A stretch of 54,343 bases of DNA from Clostridia bacterium. GTDB taxonomy: Bacteria > Bacillota > Clostridia > Oscillospirales > UBA644. The notes under the pieces are model-generated. The model did no database searches. It had not been told where the DNA came from and saw only the letters and a program-made list of their open reading frames with translations. The stretch's first letter is position 1. Every line of letters starts with the position of its first letter. The DNA lies in NCBI GenBank assembly GCA_017621705.1, contig JAGASR010000013.1, forward strand, positions 1 to 54,343, read 5' to 3'. Positions 50,134 through 54,343 of the stretch are shown here, piece by piece. The position numbers and the translations under genes were made by a program.

Positions 50134-50162
50134 TTGACTTTATGTTGAAAATATGCTATAAT
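50134..50162 (+). promoter_or_regulatory. Promoter of the sipW cluster
   Basis: TTGACT at 50134-50139, 17-bp spacer, TATAAT at 50157-50162; about 115-nt leader before the sipW ATG. Confidence 0.85.
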
Positions 50163-50209
50163 CAACCATAACTAACAACACACACAACAACATTGAATAC
50201 AGAATAAGA

Positions 50210-50249
50210 CATTGACAAAAATAAAAAAAAGACTTGTCAGTGCTTTTTG
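50210..50249 (+). promoter_or_regulatory. Attenuator-like hairpin in the sipW leader
   Basis: CATTGACAA pairs with TTGTCAGTG (one G-T pair) around an A-rich loop and is followed by CTTTTTG, the shape of an intrinsic terminator located between promoter and first gene. Confidence 0.55.
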
Positions 50250-50283
50250 TATTGTTACTAAGCTTAAGGATCACTAGTTATAT

Positions 50284-50844
50284 ATGGGCAAAATCATAAA
50301 AAAAATATGGAATTGCATAACGACCGTTATCGTCATCGCAGTCGTTATCTTTGCAATATTACTCGTCGGTGTCAGACTGATCGGCTTTCATGTCTTTACG
50401 GTCCTATCGGGAAGTATGGAACCCACGTACCATGTCGGTTCGTTGATTTACGTTAAAAGCGTCGATCCGTTCGAACTAAAACCTCTCGATGTTATCACTT
50501 TTATGCTTGACGAAGATACCGTCGCGACTCACCGTATTATCGAAGTCGTTCCCGATCAGAATGATCCGTCCGTCGTACGTTTTAAAACAAAAGGCGATGC
50601 AAATAACGCAGAAGACGGTTCCCTCGTTCATTGTAAAAACGTAATCGGTTCTCCCGTATTGACTATCCCGTACCTCGGCTATGTCGCAAACTATATCCAG
50701 AACCCCCCGGGTACCTATGTCGCTATCGCAGGCGGAGCCTTTCTCCTTCTTCTCGTTTTTCTCCCCGATCTTTTCGGAGACGATGATAAAAAGGATAAGA
50801 AAGATAATAAAAAGAAAAAACCCGATCCCGAGGCTGATAATTAA
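50284..50844 (+). CDS. sipW: ER-type signal peptidase I (SipW-like)
   Basis: Cleaves signal peptides of a special set of exported proteins, here presumably the four that follow. An N-terminal membrane span (about residues 12-32) precedes the nucleophile motif SGSMEPT (Ser44). The base is His83 in ATHRI instead of the Lys of ordinary bacterial enzymes, which marks the ER/archaeal-type SipW class. GDANNAED follows near 109-116. A C-terminal membrane span (about 147-165) and a strongly charged Asp/Lys tail end the 186-aa protein. It is the first gene of the cluster, with AAGGA about 13 bases before the ATG. SipW in Bacillus processes the biofilm proteins TasA and TapA. Confidence 0.93.
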   Translation: MGKIIKKIWNCITTVIVIAVVIFAILLVGVRLIGFHVFTVLSGSMEPTYHVGSLIYVKSVDPFELKPLDVITFMLDEDTVATHRIIEVVPDQNDPSVVRFKTKGDANNAEDGSLVHCKNVIGSPVLTIPYLGYVANYIQNPPGTYVAIAGGAFLLLLVFLPDLFGDDDKKDKKDNKKKKPDPEADN

Positions 50845-50910
50845 TCGTTAGTATTGTCGAAAGACTTGCTATATTTTAAAAAATCTATAAAGAAGGAGGA
50901 TACTTGGTTT

Positions 50911-51711
50911 ATGAACAATTTTAAGAAGACATTGGTTCTCTTTGCATGCGCCGTTCTTCTCGTTGCAGGCTCTGTCTTCGGAACTTTCGCTTATCTTACC
51001 GATAACGATTCTGTTACCAATACCTTTACGGTCGGTCAGGTTCATTTGACGCTCGATGAAGCTTTGGTTTCTGCTGATGGCATGGGTAAAGCTTTGGATG
51101 CTGACGGTGATGTCGTCGCTTATTATGATAATAACGGAGATCTGAATGGTGATTTATCCAGTGCTCATCGTTGGCAGCCTTCGAATAATGACCCTGATCA
51201 GCAATATCATCTTCTCCCCGGTCATACCTATGTAAAAGATCCGACTGTTACTGTCGATGCAAACAGCGAAGATGCTTATGTTCGTATGATGGTTACCATT
51301 ACATATAAAGATGCTGCTGATGCTGTTTTTGCTGAATATCTTGAAGATTCCGAAGATATGTTCTCCGCATGGATTGACATTGACAGTACAAACTGGATTG
51401 TAAACGATGCTGGCGAAAAATCTGAAACAGAAGACGTCACTGTAGGAGATAGTACCGTAACATTCGTGTCCAGAACCTACGAGTTCCGTTATGTCGGTAA
51501 TGACAATGAATCCCCTAAAAAAGGTATTGTTGTAAAAAATCCGAAAGAAACCGAACTTCCCGCGTTGTTTACCAAACTTACCGTTCCCGGTGCTGTGACA
51601 AATGATCAGATCGCTCTTCTTGCGGATATGAAAATCGAAGTTGTCGCTCACGCAATTCAGGCTGACGGTTTTGCTGATGCCGGTGAAGCTTGGGAAGCAT
51701 TTACCGAATAA
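50911..51711 (+). CDS. SipW-dependent TasA/camelysin-like exported protein
   Basis: The start at 50911 is chosen because GGAGG precedes it (11 bases) and the protein then begins MNNFKKTLVLF, a basic N-terminus and hydrophobic core ending in GTFAYLTDNDS, the characteristic SipW-type cleavage context. The mature 240 residues are acidic and beta-rich: TVGQVHLTLDEA, PGHTYVKDPTVTV, EDAYVRMMVTI and ELPALFTKLTVPG, the pattern of the TasA/CotN/camelysin family (peptidase M73 clan). In Bacillus these proteins assemble into biofilm fibres or are surface metalloproteases; a fibre-forming or surface role here is inference. It is 66 bp after sipW. Confidence 0.85.
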   Translation: MNNFKKTLVLFACAVLLVAGSVFGTFAYLTDNDSVTNTFTVGQVHLTLDEALVSADGMGKALDADGDVVAYYDNNGDLNGDLSSAHRWQPSNNDPDQQYHLLPGHTYVKDPTVTVDANSEDAYVRMMVTITYKDAADAVFAEYLEDSEDMFSAWIDIDSTNWIVNDAGEKSETEDVTVGDSTVTFVSRTYEFRYVGNDNESPKKGIVVKNPKETELPALFTKLTVPGAVTNDQIALLADMKIEVVAHAIQADGFADAGEAWEAFTE

Positions 51712-51810
51712 TCTATTTCTCCTCTTTAATTTGTTTTCATTAGACGTGAACTGTGTTCCTTCGTCTGTTGAAATAAATTTATGATTCTTGAAGAAAGGAG
51801 GAACACAAAA

Positions 51811-52524
51811 ATGCGCAAAGACAGGTACAATAAAAGAAAATTCCATTCCAAATCTTTAACCTTGGTTCTGGCAATTTCTTTAGCTTTTGTTCTTGTTATT
51901 TCTTGTTCTGTCGGAGCCACTCTTGCATGGTTGAAAGACACAACTACTCCTGTTGTTAACACTTTCACCTACGGAGATATTAATATTACGCTGACGGAAA
52001 CTGATGCGGCCTTTAATCAGACGTCATCGAAATATGAAAAATCATTTAAAATGGTTCCGGGAAATAAAATCGTTAAGGATCCGTTGGTAACGGTTAAAGG
52101 CGGAAGTGAGGCTTGTTGGCTTTTTGTCAAAGTAGAAACTTCCGGACGTGTTTCGGACTTTTTAACCTATTCTGTTGATTCATCAATATGGACCCAATTG
52201 GAGAATACTTCTGATGTTTATTATCGTGAGGTTTCTTCCTCTAATGAAGACCAAAAGTTCTATGTATTAACCGGTGATAGCAGTATAACCAATGGAACAA
52301 ACGGTGTTGTTACTGTTAATACTACTGTTACAAAGACCATGATGAATGAAATCGATGGTATTGTCCCTATTTCCGATAACGCTACTGATGATGAAAAAAC
52401 ACAGGCTGCTCAGACTGCTCAGGCAGAATTAGCAAATGCACCGAAACTTACCTTCACCGCTTACGCCATCCAGAAGGATCATTTTGATTCAGCCGCAGAT
52501 GCTTGGGCTGAAATAAACAATTAA
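51811..52524 (+). CDS. Second SipW-dependent TasA-like exported protein
   Basis: The start at 51811 is supported by AAGGAGG 8-9 bases upstream; a longer frame to 51781 lacks it. A long basic N-terminus (MRKDRYNKRKFHSK) leads to a hydrophobic segment ending GATLAWLKDTT, the same SipW-type signal with Trp in place of Tyr. The mature part has NTFTYGDINITLTETD, VPGNKIVKDPLVTVKGGSEA and KLTFTAYAIQKDHFD, parallel to the first protein (VKDPTVTV, AHAIQADGFAD), so the two are paralogues. 237 aa. Secreted and likely surface-associated. A nine-base C run follows right after its stop. Confidence 0.82.
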   Translation: MRKDRYNKRKFHSKSLTLVLAISLAFVLVISCSVGATLAWLKDTTTPVVNTFTYGDINITLTETDAAFNQTSSKYEKSFKMVPGNKIVKDPLVTVKGGSEACWLFVKVETSGRVSDFLTYSVDSSIWTQLENTSDVYYREVSSSNEDQKFYVLTGDSSITNGTNGVVTVNTTVTKTMMNEIDGIVPISDNATDDEKTQAAQTAQAELANAPKLTFTAYAIQKDHFDSAADAWAEINN

Positions 52525-52552
52525 CCCCCCCCCGCACCAATTAATAATGCTC

Positions 52553-52571
52553 TATACGGCACAGCCGTATA
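52553..52571 (+). other. Perfect hairpin and adjoining poly-C tract between SipW-dependent genes
   Basis: Stem TATACGGC with its complement, 3-nt loop, 33 bp before the next ATG. It follows a run of nine C (52525-52533) immediately after the upstream stop. No T tract follows, so it is not a clear terminator. Confidence 0.5.
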
Positions 52572-52603
52572 CATAAAAAATAAAAAACCGAAAGGAAATT
52601 AAA

Positions 52604-54046
52604 ATGAAAAAGAAGATTATTTCTCTCTGCCTCGTAGTTTGCCTTCTCGCAACTGCAATCGTAGGCGGAACCCTCGCTTACTTTACCGATACAGATGCTC
52701 AGAAAAACACCTTCACAACCGGTAATGTTTCTATCGACCTTTGGGAAGATTTTGGCGACAACGATGAAGAAGGTATTGAAGAACTCATCCCTGCTACCGG
52801 TTCTGCTCAGAACGGTACTTTGAAGAACGGCATCGAAAAAGAAGTTTATGTTACTAACACCGGCTCCGAAGATGCTTTCGTTCGTGTACATATAGCTATT
52901 CCCTCCATTCTGGATGATGGTGATCCCTCTTTCGACGCAGGCAAAAATATTCTCCACTTTAATTATGATGAGGAGAACTCCATTGGTAAAGGCAAGTGGG
53001 ACTGGTCCAAGGCTTATGGCGATGATAAGTATGTTGGTGCCTGGAACTTCTACAAAGGCAAAATCGGCGATGTTGACTACAACGTTTACGTTGTAACTTA
53101 TGAAACCGCACTGAAAAAAGGTGAATCTACTGTTGATGCTATGAGCCAGGTATATCTGGATTCCAAGGTTACCAACAAAGATATCACCGACATCAAAAAA
53201 GTACTTGGCGATGAATGGTATATCTACGTTGCAGCTGAAGCTACCCAGGCAGCAGGTTTTGAAGATGCTTATACTGCTCTTAATACCGCTTTCGGTACTC
53301 CTGGTGAAGGTTATGCCACCAAAATCGCTTGGGATAAGGTTACCGGCAGAACTTGGGTTGATGTAGAAACTGCTACCGAAGTTGAAAACGAAGGCGATGT
53401 TCTCCTTACCGCTGATACCACCATTACTGCAAATTCCGTTCTTCCTGCAGGCGCTACTTACGACGGCAACGGCAAAACTCTTACCAAAGATAATCCCGAC
53501 ACTATAACTGGCACGAACGCTGGTATCGTACCTACCAGCGGTACAATTAAAAATGTAACCATTGAAGGTGATTCTGCTGTTGATGCCAATGATCCCACTG
53601 TTACCAAAGGCTTCCGTGCAGTTTATGCTACAAGTGGTCTTACAGGCGAGCTTGTAATTGATAACTCCATCCTTACCGGTACTTACGCTATCAACATCAA
53701 CGGTGGTGCTTACAATGCAGCTAATAAACTTATCGTTAAGAACAGTATCCTTAACGGTTGGGTAAGCTTCAGTGGTTGTGTTGACTCTGCAGAATTTACC
53801 GCTGTTGCCTTCAATGCAGGTAATGACGGCTATGCTAACATTAGACCTTATGCTAATACCGTATTCACCAACTGCTCTTTCAGCGATGATTCCACTCTCG
53901 ACACCGGCGCTAAAGACATCACCATCAAATTTGTCAACTGTGATGTTAACGGTACACTTATAACCGCTACTAATGTTGTAGATCTTCTTAACCTTGATGA
54001 AGGCGACAACTACGGCGAATATACTGTTATCGTTGAGAATGACTAA
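52604..54046 (+). CDS. SipW-dependent exported protein with C-terminal beta-helix-like region (480 aa)
   Basis: The signal is MKKKIISLCLVVCLLATAIV then GGTLAYFTDTDAQKNTFTTG, the SipW-type pattern, so it is cleaved by the neighbouring peptidase. Residues about 30-230 are TasA-like (EVYVTNTGSEDAFVRVHIAI, QVYLDSKVTNKDI, WYIYVAAEATQAAGFEDAY). The rest, about 255-480, is a run of Gly/Asn/Thr-rich strands such as AGATYDGNGKTLTKD, NSILNGWVSFSGC and VFTNCSFSDDS, typical of right-handed beta-helix or pectate-lyase-like folds. This fusion makes it roughly twice the size of the other two. It could bind or cleave a polysaccharide, or be a structural surface fibre. AAAGGAA precedes the ATG. Confidence 0.8.
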   Translation: MKKKIISLCLVVCLLATAIVGGTLAYFTDTDAQKNTFTTGNVSIDLWEDFGDNDEEGIEELIPATGSAQNGTLKNGIEKEVYVTNTGSEDAFVRVHIAIPSILDDGDPSFDAGKNILHFNYDEENSIGKGKWDWSKAYGDDKYVGAWNFYKGKIGDVDYNVYVVTYETALKKGESTVDAMSQVYLDSKVTNKDITDIKKVLGDEWYIYVAAEATQAAGFEDAYTALNTAFGTPGEGYATKIAWDKVTGRTWVDVETATEVENEGDVLLTADTTITANSVLPAGATYDGNGKTLTKDNPDTITGTNAGIVPTSGTIKNVTIEGDSAVDANDPTVTKGFRAVYATSGLTGELVIDNSILTGTYAININGGAYNAANKLIVKNSILNGWVSFSGCVDSAEFTAVAFNAGNDGYANIRPYANTVFTNCSFSDDSTLDTGAKDITIKFVNCDVNGTLITATNVVDLLNLDEGDNYGEYTVIVEND

Positions 54047-54090
54047 GTTGAAATTACAATTGCTGAATAATTAAAATTCAATACCACGGC

Positions 54091-54153
54091 TCCATCCCCT
54101 CGGGGATGGGCCATATGAGAATACCCGAGCTTGTTTCGGATATTCTCATATGG
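54091..54153 (+). other. Two adjacent stable hairpins between SipW-dependent genes
   Basis: First, CATCCC-CTCG-GGGATG (about 54091-54110), a tight stem with a CTCG loop. Second, CCATATGAGAATA (54111-54123) with its perfect complement at 54141-54153 and a CGA/TCG inner stem. There is no T run after either, so a transcript stabiliser, processing site or partial terminator is more likely than a classical terminator. Confidence 0.6.
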
Positions 54154-54221
54154 CGTTAAATAAATAAAACCCAAATTTTGCAAATTACCGAATTTAACAT
54201 AGATCCGAGAGGAGAAAATTT

Positions 54222-54343
54222 ATGAAGAGAAAAATTTTAGTCTCGGCGATCATCGCCGCATGTTTATCGATATCGATCGTCGCATCGGGCACCCTTGCGT
54301 ATTTTACCGCATCGGAAACGGCACACAATATCATCACGACCGA
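54222..54343 (+). CDS. SipW-dependent exported protein, N-terminal fragment (runs off the window)
   Basis: Starts at 54222 after GAGAGGAG. Only 40 residues are visible: MKRKILVSAIIAACLSISIV then a GTLAYFTASE segment, the same SipW-type signal seen in the three proteins before it. It confirms at least four substrates of the neighbouring SipW. The mature part lies outside the window. Confidence 0.85.
   Translation, partial: MKRKILVSAIIAACLSISIVASGTLAYFTASETAHNIITT

Noticed and set aside
1..54343. Insertion sequences, prophage or defence genes
   Set aside because: No transposase, integrase, phage structural gene, nuclease-helicase pair or toxin-antitoxin signature was recognised anywhere in the window.

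Overview
The window looks like a chromosomal segment of an anaerobic, probably spore-forming Clostridia (Firmicutes/Bacillota) member, most likely an uncultured gut Oscillospirales-type organism. This is inferred from a SpoVT-type regulator, a SpoIVFB-like M50 protease next to the TIGR03960/TIGR03936 radical-SAM pair and a RodA/FtsW gene, a DivIVA-like protein, a SipW/TasA-type cluster, strong Gram-positive Shine-Dalgarno sequences and consensus sigma-A promoters (TTGACA, 17 bp, TATAAT). Species cannot be named from the sequence alone.

Layout. 1-1912: a roughly 72-bp tandem hairpin repeat, then a coupled run of five small genes (two Cys-rich zinc-ribbon proteins, one unknown, two related small membrane proteins). 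1961-8777 (minus): a GH63/MGH1-type glycosidase on its own promoter, and a separate operon of two tandem GH78 alpha-L-rhamnosidase paralogues plus methylglyoxal synthase (mgsA). Both units share promoter architecture and terminator sequence. 9008-14224 (plus): secreted cyclophilin, Gfo/Idh/MocA dehydrogenase, ThuA-like protein, lipoprotein solute-binding protein and TIM-barrel sugar isomerase/epimerase, resembling an oxidative (3-keto) glycoside pathway. 14327-16904 (minus): GNAT, FliB-like CxxxCxxCC protein, a 32-aa membrane peptide and a DivIVA-like coiled coil. 17094-20884 (plus): unknown membrane protein, hom, lysC, GNAT. 20931-27350 (minus): second orphan solute-binding protein, aldose-1-epimerase homologue, galU, TIGR03936, TIGR03960, M50 protease. 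27588-31614 (plus): RodA/FtsW and a GlpA-like/FAD-oxidoreductase/DUF1667 trio. 31703-31775: tRNA-Thr(CGT). 31867-33671: Cys-type sulfatase and a small unknown gene.

33851-44538 (plus) is one long apparent operon: type II pantothenate kinase, PocR-AraC regulator, medium-chain dehydrogenase, class II aldolase/short-chain dehydrogenase fusion, and a 2-oxoacid dehydrogenase complex (E2, E3, fused E1 alpha-beta). It looks like a regulated route from a sugar or sugar phosphate to an acyl-CoA, with its own CoA-synthesis enzyme. 44799-46751 holds rpsB-tsf-rpsT; 46867-49201 (minus) holds an NhaC-family antiporter and spoVT. 49471-49821 is a zinc-ribbon membrane protein that appears to start at an AUA codon. 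50284 to the right edge is a SipW signal peptidase with at least four SipW-dependent secreted proteins (TasA/camelysin type, one fused to a beta-helix-like region); it runs off the window.

The most interesting candidates are the SipW/TasA-type surface cluster with its attenuator-like leader, poly-C tract and hairpins; the ThuA/ThuB-like operon; the pantothenate kinase-PocR-dehydrogenase operon; the AUA-start gene; and the spoVT leader hairpin that would bury its ribosome binding site. Glycosidases and sulfatase lack signal peptides, so they should act on imported oligosaccharides, yet no sugar permease is present in the window.
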